Assembly (NCBI RefSeq): GCF_002288105.1
Contig: NZ_CP016774.1
Location: forward strand, 1-64,000
DNA length: 64,000 bases
Direction of reading: 5' to 3'
Origin: Candidatus Planktophila versatilis
GTDB lineage: Bacteria; Actinomycetota; Actinomycetes; Nanopelagicales; Nanopelagicaceae
The notes under the pieces are model-generated. The model made no database searches and had not been told where the DNA came from. It saw only the letters and a program-made list of their open reading frames with translations. The translations under genes and the position numbers were made by a program. This document shows positions 36,062 to 43,496 of this stretch, piece after piece. Each line of letters begins with the position of its first letter. Positions within the stretch are counted from its first letter, which is position 1.

Positions 36062-37027
36062 TCAGAACCAGTTTTTTGAATCAAACTTCTGCCGGATTTC
36101 ATCGAACCATTTCACTGTGGTCATGATCCCCTCGTCTAGAGATGTATAGGGAAATACGCCAACAGTCTTATCCAGCAGCAGCCCATTCGATTTTGTCACA
36201 GGAATATCTTGTCCATCTGGATCAACGTAATGAAGGGGAATAGAGACTCCTGTTGCCCTTTGGATAGAGTTCACTAAATCTAAAAGGGATACTTCATTAC
36301 TGCCCCCGATATTCAAAACTTCCGGTAAGTTCTCTTCCGACTCAATCAATAGGATTAATCGACGGATTACATCGTCCACAAAAGTGAAATCTCTCTTGAT
36401 TAAGCCATCCCCGTTTAAATTGAACTCGAATTGACCGCGCGCGGCGGCAATGAGGCGTAGGTATGCCATGTCTGGGCGCCCCCAAGGCCCATAAACAGAA
36501 AAGAATCTCAGGCCCACGAACTTTGTATTGGATAACTGATGTAGTTTTTTTGCTAACCCTTCATTTAACCACTTTGTATATGGGTAAAGGCCAGTGGGTT
36601 GGCCCAACATCTCTGATTCAACAAATGGAAAACTTTCAGACTTCTCATAAACACTAGAAGAAGAGGCGTAAATGAATTTAGGAACATTGTGCTTCACCGC
36701 CAAGCTGGCTATCCTTGAGAAAGCTTCAATATTGTCCCTAAAGTAAGAAAGATTATGAGGATAAGAAACCCGAACTCCAGGTTGTGCCGCTAAATGGACA
36801 ACACACTCAAAATCTTCGTCAGCAAATAATTTCTCGGTTCGATCATCAGAAATTTCAAATTCATAAAGCTTGTCACCGAGTAGAGTCTGCGCTCGTAATT
36901 TTTTATACTCAGGTGAATAGTATGGAGAAATTCGATCTAAATAAACACACTCATGTCCTTCGGATTCTAATCTACTTCCTAGATGAGCTCCAATGAAACC
37001 AGCTGCCCCCGATACCAGAATCTTCAT
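36062..37027 (-). CDS. NAD-dependent epimerase, UDP-glucuronate 4-epimerase-like
   Basis: 321-residue SDR. N-terminal SGAAGFIGAHLGSRLESEGH, then DRISPYYSPEYKKLR, VHLAAQPGVRVSYPHNLSYF, YASSSSVYEKSESFPF, YPYTKWLNEGLAKK (YxxxK) and RFFSVYGPWGRPDMAYLR. The PYYSPxxKxLR and VYGPWGRPDMA marks are those of UDP-glucuronate 4-epimerases (CapI/LpsL). It would supply UDP-galacturonate. On the opposite strand to its neighbours, with a leaderless-type TAGCCT 6 nt before the ATG. Confidence 0.8.
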   Translation of the reverse strand: MKILVSGAAGFIGAHLGSRLESEGHECVYLDRISPYYSPEYKKLRAQTLLGDKLYEFEISDDRTEKLFADEDFECVVHLAAQPGVRVSYPHNLSYFRDNIEAFSRIASLAVKHNVPKFIYASSSSVYEKSESFPFVESEMLGQPTGLYPYTKWLNEGLAKKLHQLSNTKFVGLRFFSVYGPWGRPDMAYLRLIAAARGQFEFNLNGDGLIKRDFTFVDDVIRRLILLIESEENLPEVLNIGGSNEVSLLDLVNSIQRATGVSIPLHYVDPDGQDIPVTKSNGLLLDKTVGVFPYTSLDEGIMTTVKWFDEIRQKFDSKNWF

Positions 37028-37033
37028 AGCGCA

Positions 37034-37039
37034 AGGCTA
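37034..37039 (-). promoter_or_regulatory. -10 element, leaderless epimerase promoter
   Basis: TAGCCT on the minus strand, exactly 6 nt before the ATG. Confidence 0.5.
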
Positions 37040-37060
37040 CTATTTAACCAGCTTTATTGT

Positions 37061-37066
37061 TAATAT
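37061..37066 (+). promoter_or_regulatory. -10 element, leaderless promoter
   Basis: TAATAT, exactly 6 nt before the ATG at 37073. Divergent to the element at 37034-37039, with 21 bp between them. Confidence 0.5.
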
Positions 37067-37072
37067 CCGGAC

Positions 37073-37810
37073 ATGCAAAGTCACGATAAATTTCACCAGA
37101 GCGAAATTTCGAAGCATGTAATCCTTTACTTCATGTCTGTTGCACCAAGAGAATTATCTTCTCGCGAGGTACAAAAGAGAGTTCTGGATTACAAAATCGC
37201 ATTCAAGCAACTTCAGCGAGTACTCCCACAGTCCTGGCAAGTGATCATTTGCGAAAACACACTCGGGGCAAACGAATCCAGTTTGACCTCGATACTTGAT
37301 TTCCAGAGGGGACCTTTTCCTATTTCTTCTCTAAGTGCTAACTCAGGGGAAATCAATAAGGGAATTGGAGAGTTGGACATGATGGTCAATGCTGCCACTG
37401 ATTTTCCTGAGTTATTGAGGAATTCAAGAACAGTAAGCTATTTTACCGGCAGAAGAATTGTCACGAACAGATATATTTTCGAAAGAACAGAGAATTTGAC
37501 TTCAGAAGCACTGATATCAAACCCGGACTTTTTCTATCTTGATGGAACTATTGTCGAGACAGAAAAACAATACATGTACAACGATATGTTCTTTTCAATG
37601 AAATCCAGAACTTTTCTTGATTATGTGGAATTTTTTAAGTCCAATCGGGAGAAAATGATAGAGTTAGGGGTAGGATCTGAGCAGAATCTATTTGACTTCA
37701 TGAAGAAGAACGGCATCGGTTTTGAGTGGTTAAATGAATTAGGTCTTCTGCGCAGGGAGAAGCAAACATTTTTTAGATGGTTTCAAAAAGATCGCATCCA
37801 TATCTGTTAA
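37073..37810 (+). CDS. Unidentified protein of the glycan cluster (glycosyltransferase-like?)
   Basis: 245 residues, not recognised. The central SGEINKGIGELDMMVNAATD and SYFTGRRIVTNRYIFERTEN, and the later YMYNDMFFSMKSRTFLDYVE, have the look of a GT-A-like fold in which an NKG/GE pair binds the nucleotide sugar, but no DXD motif is evident. No signal peptide or membrane segment. It lies 17 bp before the aminotransferase gene and is probably transcribed with it. Role could be sugar transfer or sugar-nucleotide modification. Confidence 0.5.
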   Translation: MQSHDKFHQSEISKHVILYFMSVAPRELSSREVQKRVLDYKIAFKQLQRVLPQSWQVIICENTLGANESSLTSILDFQRGPFPISSLSANSGEINKGIGELDMMVNAATDFPELLRNSRTVSYFTGRRIVTNRYIFERTENLTSEALISNPDFFYLDGTIVETEKQYMYNDMFFSMKSRTFLDYVEFFKSNREKMIELGVGSEQNLFDFMKKNGIGFEWLNELGLLRREKQTFFRWFQKDRIHIC

Positions 37811-37827
37811 ATCGAAAGGCAGTAGTA

Positions 37828-38967
37828 ATGGAAATCAGAAAAGACATTTTGCCGGTTCTTCGCCCTGTTTCCGGAGTTGAAGAGATCGCATCTTTGGCAG
37901 AAACACTCGAATCAGGTTGGTGGGGCAAAGGTCCTAAAGTTGCCAAGTTTGAGGAAGAATTCGCGAAGATGGTTGGTGCAAAATATGCGGTTGCAGTTAC
38001 GAGTGCGACACATGGGCAAGATTTAGTTTTCAAGGCACTTGGCATCCGACACGTAGACGTTATCAATCCCACTATTTCCTTTATGACAACGGCCGCAGTC
38101 CCACTTTGGAATGATTGCACGAGCAATATTGTTGACGTGGATCCACATACTTTAAATCTCGACCCGAATGATGTGAAAAAATCGCTTAGGATTAATACCG
38201 AAGCAATTATTGCGGTTAACCATGCCGGAGTACCTGCACCTATTGCTGAGATTCGCGAGTTCTTCGATGGATTTATTCTTGAAGACTGTGCCCATAGTTG
38301 TTATGTGCCCGGAGCTGGACTGCAAGGAGACGCTGCAGTTTGGTCGTTTCAAGCAGTTAAAACAATGCCGACCGGTGATGGAGGGATGATCACAACAAAC
38401 AGTAAAGAACTCTATGAAAAACTAGTTCCAATGACTTGGCTCGGAATCTCAAGTACCTATTCAAGAACTTTGGCTACGAGCTCTCTTATTCCTGGGAATA
38501 AGCCAGGTGGCTATAATTGGGACTATGAGGTTGATGTTCTAGGCTACAAGTGTTACATGATTGATTTGACCGCGGCAATAGGACTAGAACAAATGAAGAA
38601 ATTGCCAAAAAATCTTGAATACCGTCGTCATATTCAATCGCGATATAACAATGAGCTTGATATGAAAATTGGCCGACCCGCATGGTCTGAAACTGTTCAG
38701 TATTATTGTGCACGCGTTGATGCTGAAATTAGAAACGATCTAATCAACTATCTCGCTGACAAAAAAATACATACAAGCGTGCATTTTAAGCCGCTTCACC
38801 TGTATCAGATTGTCAAGCAAAATAGAGAATACCCAGTCGCGGATCAAGAATGGCGCAGGCTTATTTCTTTACCATGCCACCCAGGAATGACTGAAGAAGA
38901 TATTTCATATGTGATTTATTGGGTTAACCAATATTTTAAAGAATCTCATAAACGTGAGAAATTTTGA
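37828..38967 (+). CDS. DegT/DnrJ/EryC1/StrS aminotransferase
   Basis: PLP-dependent sugar aminotransferase that converts a keto-sugar nucleotide to an amino sugar. From the ATG at 37828 (behind AAAGG) it has 379 residues. Marks: SGWWGKGPKVAKFEEEFAKM at the N-terminus, VAVTSATHGQDLVFKAL, ILEDCAHSCY (PLP-binding Asp), SFQAVKTMPTGDGGMITT with the Schiff-base Lys, and the C-terminal HFKPLHLY. An upstream in-frame ATG at 37777 is unlikely since it lies within the previous gene. With rmlAB next door, a dTDP-amino-deoxysugar is a possible product. Confidence 0.88.
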   Translation: MEIRKDILPVLRPVSGVEEIASLAETLESGWWGKGPKVAKFEEEFAKMVGAKYAVAVTSATHGQDLVFKALGIRHVDVINPTISFMTTAAVPLWNDCTSNIVDVDPHTLNLDPNDVKKSLRINTEAIIAVNHAGVPAPIAEIREFFDGFILEDCAHSCYVPGAGLQGDAAVWSFQAVKTMPTGDGGMITTNSKELYEKLVPMTWLGISSTYSRTLATSSLIPGNKPGGYNWDYEVDVLGYKCYMIDLTAAIGLEQMKKLPKNLEYRRHIQSRYNNELDMKIGRPAWSETVQYYCARVDAEIRNDLINYLADKKIHTSVHFKPLHLYQIVKQNREYPVADQEWRRLISLPCHPGMTEEDISYVIYWVNQYFKESHKREKF

Positions 38968-39074
38968 AATCTCCGACAATTAGCGTCAAATCATCTTGGC
39001 AATTCACACCAGATTCTTAATTTTTTGATTCCGGCGGATCAATTGATTTTCCAACTCTTGGAGTATGTGTATTC

Positions 39075-40031
39075 ATGAAACCAAAATATGAGAGACACAC
39101 TTATCAAGATTTGAGCTTAAATCTTCATACCGAACGCGATTCTCTCCACTACAGAGTAAAACTTGCTGCTGTAAGACTTTTCATTGATAAAAACCCATTT
39201 GCATTTCAACAAAATGGTACTTCCGTAGTCAAATCCAGGTTGAGACACAACTTGAATCTTATGAAGATAAAAGCGCAGAACCAGACAGACTGGATCTTGA
39301 ATGTTAATGGTGAGCAGCTTTGGAGAACAATGAAATTGAACGGTTCTAGGTTATTGATAGGACCAAATGTTGAATTCCATGCCCCATGGGTTCGCCAAAA
39401 AATTGAAGATGTCTCAGATGCGACAATTCTTATTCCAAGCATTTGGGTGGAGCCAATAATTCGCTCAAGAATTCCATGGTTCAAAGGGGAAATTCGAGTT
39501 CTCGACAGCGATATCGATTTGAATTATTGGCGCCCAAGCGATAGCAAACGTACTCACCTACTCGTTTACTTGAAATCGAATGAAAACGAAGCTGACTACC
39601 TGACGCTTGTGGGTTATTGCAAAGAATTACAAGTCGAAATATCTACAGTCCGCTACGGTCAATATTCGAAAAAGGAATTCAGAAAGAAACTCGATAATTC
39701 ATTCGCAGCTGTTTGGTTGGGCGGTACGGAAAGCCAAGGCTTGTCTTTGCTGGAAGCTTGGGCGATGGGCGTTCCTACTTTAGTTCGATCTGCACCCAAA
39801 TACTTTGACGATGTTACAAAACAATGGTTCAACTCTTCAAGTGCACCACTCCTTTCGGCAAAGTGTGGCATTGAATTTTCAATGGAGAGTTTTTCAATGA
39901 GTCAACTCAAGCTTTTTATAGATGAATCGAAACACCTCATGCCCAGAGAATTTGTGGTGGCTAACTACTCAGAGGAAAAATCACGATTAAAAATTCAGCA
40001 ACTATTGCAGGCTTCGAATCCCAGAATCTAG
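39075..40031 (+). CDS. Glycosyltransferase, GT-B fold (GT4-like)
   Basis: 318 residues. The C-terminal Rossmann domain has the retaining GT-B signature AVWLGGTESQGLSLLEAWAM followed by GVPTLVR, with the E-x7-E pair. The N-terminal half is short and shows ILNVNGEQLWRTMKLNGSRL and LIGPNVEFHAPWVRQKI. Donor and acceptor unknown. The last 30 bp (40002-40031) overlap the 3' end of the convergent GT11 gene. A 107-bp AT-rich spacer separates it from the aminotransferase gene. Confidence 0.78.
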   Translation: MKPKYERHTYQDLSLNLHTERDSLHYRVKLAAVRLFIDKNPFAFQQNGTSVVKSRLRHNLNLMKIKAQNQTDWILNVNGEQLWRTMKLNGSRLLIGPNVEFHAPWVRQKIEDVSDATILIPSIWVEPIIRSRIPWFKGEIRVLDSDIDLNYWRPSDSKRTHLLVYLKSNENEADYLTLVGYCKELQVEISTVRYGQYSKKEFRKKLDNSFAAVWLGGTESQGLSLLEAWAMGVPTLVRSAPKYFDDVTKQWFNSSSAPLLSAKCGIEFSMESFSMSQLKLFIDESKHLMPREFVVANYSEEKSRLKIQQLLQASNPRI

Positions 40032-40871
40032 TTGTTGCCAATGAGAGTAAAGCAGGTCTTGTGTATCTATTGAGCTCTTCGCGAACCAAGGCTTAGGTAG
40101 ATAGATCTGGTCTTGTTTGGAATTAAGGAATGCAGCCCACCAACTCAAAGAACTGTTAGATCCAATCAATCCAGACATGCGGGACATTAGCAATAAATTC
40201 TCAGAGGGTTTAGGTAAATCGTTATGCGATATGTAGCTTTCAGCATTCGGGAAAACCTTCCTTGCAATTTCAATAGAATCAGAGAAAACAACAAATTTCG
40301 CGGCTGAATTGATTTGCATGATTCTGTCAGATGCCTCTTTGTAATACTCAGGACTTACAATTCCGTGGAAATTTTCTTTCCCAATATAATCTCCACGTCG
40401 GATGTGGATCGCATAATGACTGTGCTGAGTGATTTTTGCGCTCAGTAAATGGAATTCATTGCTGAATTGAACGTGTTGATTGGGTAGCGAACGTAAATCA
40501 TCCTGGACATTCTCTAGATATAGAAATGATTGGAAGTAGCCATAAAGCGTTTTCCCTCTGGGATTTTCATAAAATCGAGAGTCAAATCTGAAACTTTGCT
40601 CAGCAAAGAAGAAACGTTCTCTATTGACTATCCTGTTCAACCTAGAAATCAATGTAGATCTGTAGGGATGGCGGCTACCTGGTTGTCGAGAGGCCGCGTG
40701 AATATTGAAATTATGGAGTTCATAAGGCCTGTCTTTGATGCTGGGTTGAATAAATTGACATTCGAGCCCCGTGAATTTCTCGATGCTCTTGCCCGCGGCA
40801 TACCCGAACAATTGATTTCCAAGGCCGCCTGTTAGCGCCACTTCGAATCTACCGACCGAAACCTTAGGCAC
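40002..40871 (-). CDS. Alpha-1,2-fucosyltransferase family (GT11)
   Basis: GT11 enzymes transfer fucose (or galactose-like sugars) in alpha-1,2 linkage. From the GTG at 40871, 289 residues. All family motifs are visible: ALTGGLGNQLFGYAAGKSIE at the start, YAIHIRRGDYIGKENFHG in the middle (donor binding), and GLIGSNSSLSWWAAFLN near the C-terminus. A longer frame reaches 40928 but would overlap the divergent gene; a TATCAT -10 hexamer lies exactly 6 nt before the GTG. Its 3' end overlaps the convergent GT-B gene by 30 bp. Confidence 0.88.
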   Translation of the reverse strand: MPKVSVGRFEVALTGGLGNQLFGYAAGKSIEKFTGLECQFIQPSIKDRPYELHNFNIHAASRQPGSRHPYRSTLISRLNRIVNRERFFFAEQSFRFDSRFYENPRGKTLYGYFQSFLYLENVQDDLRSLPNQHVQFSNEFHLLSAKITQHSHYAIHIRRGDYIGKENFHGIVSPEYYKEASDRIMQINSAAKFVVFSDSIEIARKVFPNAESYISHNDLPKPSENLLLMSRMSGLIGSNSSLSWWAAFLNSKQDQIYLPKPWFAKSSIDTQDLLYSHWQQLDSGIRSLQ

Positions 40872-40877
40872 TCCGAA

Positions 40878-40887
40878 ATGATAACAT
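40878..40887. promoter_or_regulatory. Overlapping divergent -10 elements
   Basis: Minus-strand TATCAT (40878-40883) serves the GT11 gene at 6 nt from its GTG; plus-strand TAACAT (40882-40887) serves the GT2 gene at 7 nt from its GTG. The two hexamers share bases, so the two promoters should exclude each other. Confidence 0.5.
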
Positions 40888-40894
40888 CGAGCCT

Positions 40895-41713
40895 GTGGGT
40901 AACCAGCTATTTTCTGTAGTTGTCCCAATCATTCCAAAGCATTTTGTGTATCTCCCCAAGCTACTCAAGGAGTTTGAGTCGGAGGAGGAATCTGTAGGAG
41001 AAATTATTATTTGTGCCAGTTCGACTATTGACACTGATCTAAGCCGCCTTCAACTCATCAAGTCAGAATCCAACTTATCCAAACTCATTCGAATTCTTTC
41101 CACTGACCTGTATCAGACTGCAGGACTCAATCGAAACCGAGGCTGGGAATCGGCCCTCTTCCCGGTAGTCTCATTCATTGACGCTGATGACACCTATCAC
41201 CCAAAAAGACTTAAAATCTTAAATGAAGTTTTGGAAGCAACGGGGGCAGATTGCGTCGTACATGATTATTACCGGCTTACCCCTCGATTTAGGTTCAAGT
41301 TATCCGTAAATAAGTTCAGCAGAGTATCAACTTCAGATGAAATGAGAAAAGCTAATTCTGGAATTAAAAGTGATCATGACCCAGCTGACAATCTTTATAG
41401 AGGTGAAACTAACTTGAGGTTACCCTCAAACGTTTCGAAGCGCAGTCGCATACATCATGGGCATGCGACAGTTAAAACAAAAATTTTGCTGCGGTTTTCT
41501 GACAGAAGATTTGGAGAAGATGGAGAGCTACTGCAGAAAATTGTTAATTCCGGGCTCGATCTAGTTTATTTGGATGCAAAATTGTCGATTTACGATCGCC
41601 TCAATTTTTCAAATCTTTCTCAAAGCGCGCGAGGGCACCTTTCGAATTACCTCAGGCTCATTTACAGAGGAATTTTTTTAGCAAAGCCGAGTAGAAAGAT
41701 GCCCAAAAAATAA
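40895..41713 (+). CDS. Glycosyltransferase family 2 protein
   Basis: 272 residues, GT-A fold. Start is GTG at 40895, giving the usual first strand FSVVVPIIPKHFVYLPKLLK; the metal-binding motif is VSFIDADDTYHPKRLKILNE near residue 90, and DRRFGEDGELLQKIV near residue 210 is the acceptor-side ED motif. It is divergent from the GT11 gene with 23 bp between start codons, and its last 56 bp (41658-41713) overlap the convergent next gene. Confidence 0.82.
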   Translation: MGNQLFSVVVPIIPKHFVYLPKLLKEFESEEESVGEIIICASSTIDTDLSRLQLIKSESNLSKLIRILSTDLYQTAGLNRNRGWESALFPVVSFIDADDTYHPKRLKILNEVLEATGADCVVHDYYRLTPRFRFKLSVNKFSRVSTSDEMRKANSGIKSDHDPADNLYRGETNLRLPSNVSKRSRIHHGHATVKTKILLRFSDRRFGEDGELLQKIVNSGLDLVYLDAKLSIYDRLNFSNLSQSARGHLSNYLRLIYRGIFLAKPSRKMPKK

Positions 41714-42515
41714 GGTCTCTACCCGGCGCCAGTCTGACTGTTCCGGCCTTCCAAATCCTAGTAATTGTTAGTCTCTTATTCTTAACACTCTGATCATTCG
41801 TAATTGAACCGGTACTGACCCACGCACCCTTCAAATCACTCTGCGTACTCTCAATTCCACTACTGAAAAAACCCGAACCCATAGGCTCAATAATGATTCT
41901 TTTCTTCGCTACTAAAATACTTAAGACAGACTGATCATGCCGATGAATTCTTGAATTTCTCTCAAATGGGAGTTCCATAAGAACTCTAGGGTCATTCATG
42001 GCGTCTCTCCAGACACCCAGATATTCTCTAGCTAATTCAGAATTCTTCACAATCAGAATGCCTGCCGTAAACATAGGGTAGTTACCGAATTCCCCTGCTG
42101 ACAATCTTTTTAGCACGCGAGGTAACGTCCACTCCCCAATAGTTGAGTTAATCTTGAATCCAGCTATCTCAAAATCTTTAGGCAGAGACTTGATTACTTG
42201 TTCAGGATTTGAATGCAACTGGCAATCTGCGTCCAAATAAATCAAATAATCATAAGAATTCAATTTTAGGAAATGATCAACTGCAATTGGCTTCCAAAAC
42301 CAAGCCCCGACACCTTTTTTAAATTTTGGGAAATCCTGAAAAGGAGTTCCCGAGATTTCTTTTCTTAAATCTGAAAATGTATAGTTCAGAAAATCCACAC
42401 CATGAGCTTCAGCGGATGCGCGGAGAGTCCTTAGCTGGGAGGAAAAATCTCTAAAACCTCTGTCATCAAGAGTCGTACCGAAGGCAACAACACCAATTCT
42501 CATGTCTGGGCTCAT
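41658..42515 (-). CDS. GT-A glycosyltransferase (GT8-like, DxD)
   Basis: 285 residues. Marks: RIGVVAFGTTLDDRGFRDF at the N-terminus, GVGAWFWKPIAVDHFLKLN, then YDYLIYLDADCQLHSNPEQV with the DxD metal motif near residue 95, and HRHDQSVLSILVAKK typical of nucleotide-diphospho-sugar transferases. An internal ATG four codons later (42503) is also a possible start. The 3' end overlaps the convergent GT2 gene by 56 bp. Sugar unknown. Confidence 0.75.
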   Translation of the reverse strand: MSPDMRIGVVAFGTTLDDRGFRDFSSQLRTLRASAEAHGVDFLNYTFSDLRKEISGTPFQDFPKFKKGVGAWFWKPIAVDHFLKLNSYDYLIYLDADCQLHSNPEQVIKSLPKDFEIAGFKINSTIGEWTLPRVLKRLSAGEFGNYPMFTAGILIVKNSELAREYLGVWRDAMNDPRVLMELPFERNSRIHRHDQSVLSILVAKKRIIIEPMGSGFFSSGIESTQSDLKGAWVSTGSITNDQSVKNKRLTITRIWKAGTVRLAPGRDLIFWASFYSALLKKFLCK

Positions 42516-42522
42516 AGAGCCG

Positions 42523-42529
42523 TATACTA
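42523..42529. promoter_or_regulatory. Overlapping divergent -10 elements
   Basis: Plus-strand TATACT (42523-42528), close to the consensus, would drive the ATT-start GT2 gene; minus-strand TAGTAT (42524-42529) lies 8 nt before the ATG at 42515. Confidence 0.45.
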
Positions 42530-42572
42530 GCTAATGATCTCACACCGGCACTAAGTTTTTGGAGGGTTTCGT

Positions 42573-43496
42573 ATTAAACCTCGAATCACGTTTATAACTC
42601 CAATTGGGAACTTCGTTCGAGACGAACCCACTTTAGACGTGAATATCGAAAAATTTAATCGTATCAAGAATTGTGAATTCATTCTAATAAATGATTCCTT
42701 CCGCAAGCCCAGTTCGCTTTCTAGACTAAAGAAGAAGTATGAGTCTCACAACATACATTGTGTTGAAGTTTCCAAGGGGAACCCGGGCGAAACAAGAAAC
42801 GCAGGAATTGAGATTGCCTCTGGGGATTGGATTTCGTTCATTGATTCGGATGATTTCGTGGAATTCTCCGGCTATGTAGACTTGGTCGAGAAGGCTCAGT
42901 TAGCGGGAGCTGATTTTGCGGTTGGACAGTATGTAAGAATGTTACTTGCGGATTCAGGACTCACCAAGACTTTCGTTCCTTCAAATCAAGACAGCATTGA
43001 GCAACTTGCTCGCGATCCGGGAATCTGGCGTATGTGCTTCCGAAGGGATTTAATCAGCGCTAACCGATTCACTCCGATGAGAATGGCCGAAGACCAAGTC
43101 TTTCTATTAAATTTAGAATTTTGGAAACATAAAGCCCTTTTTTCGAGGTTGCCAATCTACTCCTACCGAACTGGAGTTGAGACACAACTGACCCAAACAT
43201 TGGATGCATTCGATGACATTAAATTATCAATCGGAATTTTCTTTGACTATCTATTTAACGTAAGCCAAGAAAGGGATGATCGGAAGATTGTATCGATCAT
43301 GCTGAGTTCTCAATTAATTAGTGTCTTTCGTCGTAAACCGTTTAAGGGTCCATTCTTACTTGCTGCGAATCTGCTGAGGGTTAGAAACTCGATTAGATTC
43401 ACGAGAACCACTCTTTTTCTGATGAGAATCCTTATAATTGAATTCCTGGGAAGAAGCCGCAATTTTCTCGTAGACAAAGGAAATAGAAATGTCTAG
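42573..43496 (+). CDS. Glycosyltransferase family 2 protein, probable ATT start codon
   Basis: From ATT at 42573 the protein has 307 residues and begins with a perfect GT2 first strand, KPRITFITPIGNFVRDEPTL. A GGAGGG ribosome site lies at 42561-42566, 6 nt before the ATT. The nearest normal start, GTG at 42639, would delete this strand and has no ribosome site; a TAA at 42552 closes the frame upstream and no ATG, GTG or TTG lies between. Other marks: NPGETRNAGIEIASGDWISF, the metal motif IDSDDFVEF, and MAEDQVFLLNLEFW. It overlaps the ABC transporter gene by 8 bp. Confidence 0.8.
   Translation: MKPRITFITPIGNFVRDEPTLDVNIEKFNRIKNCEFILINDSFRKPSSLSRLKKKYESHNIHCVEVSKGNPGETRNAGIEIASGDWISFIDSDDFVEFSGYVDLVEKAQLAGADFAVGQYVRMLLADSGLTKTFVPSNQDSIEQLARDPGIWRMCFRRDLISANRFTPMRMAEDQVFLLNLEFWKHKALFSRLPIYSYRTGVETQLTQTLDAFDDIKLSIGIFFDYLFNVSQERDDRKIVSIMLSSQLISVFRRKPFKGPFLLAANLLRVRNSIRFTRTTLFLMRILIIEFLGRSRNFLVDKGNRNV

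Noticed and set aside
33256-38967. The rml/DegT group as an antibiotic sugar pathway
   Set aside because: No polyketide, peptide or other scaffold genes are near; glycosyltransferases, flippase and ligase point to surface glycan.
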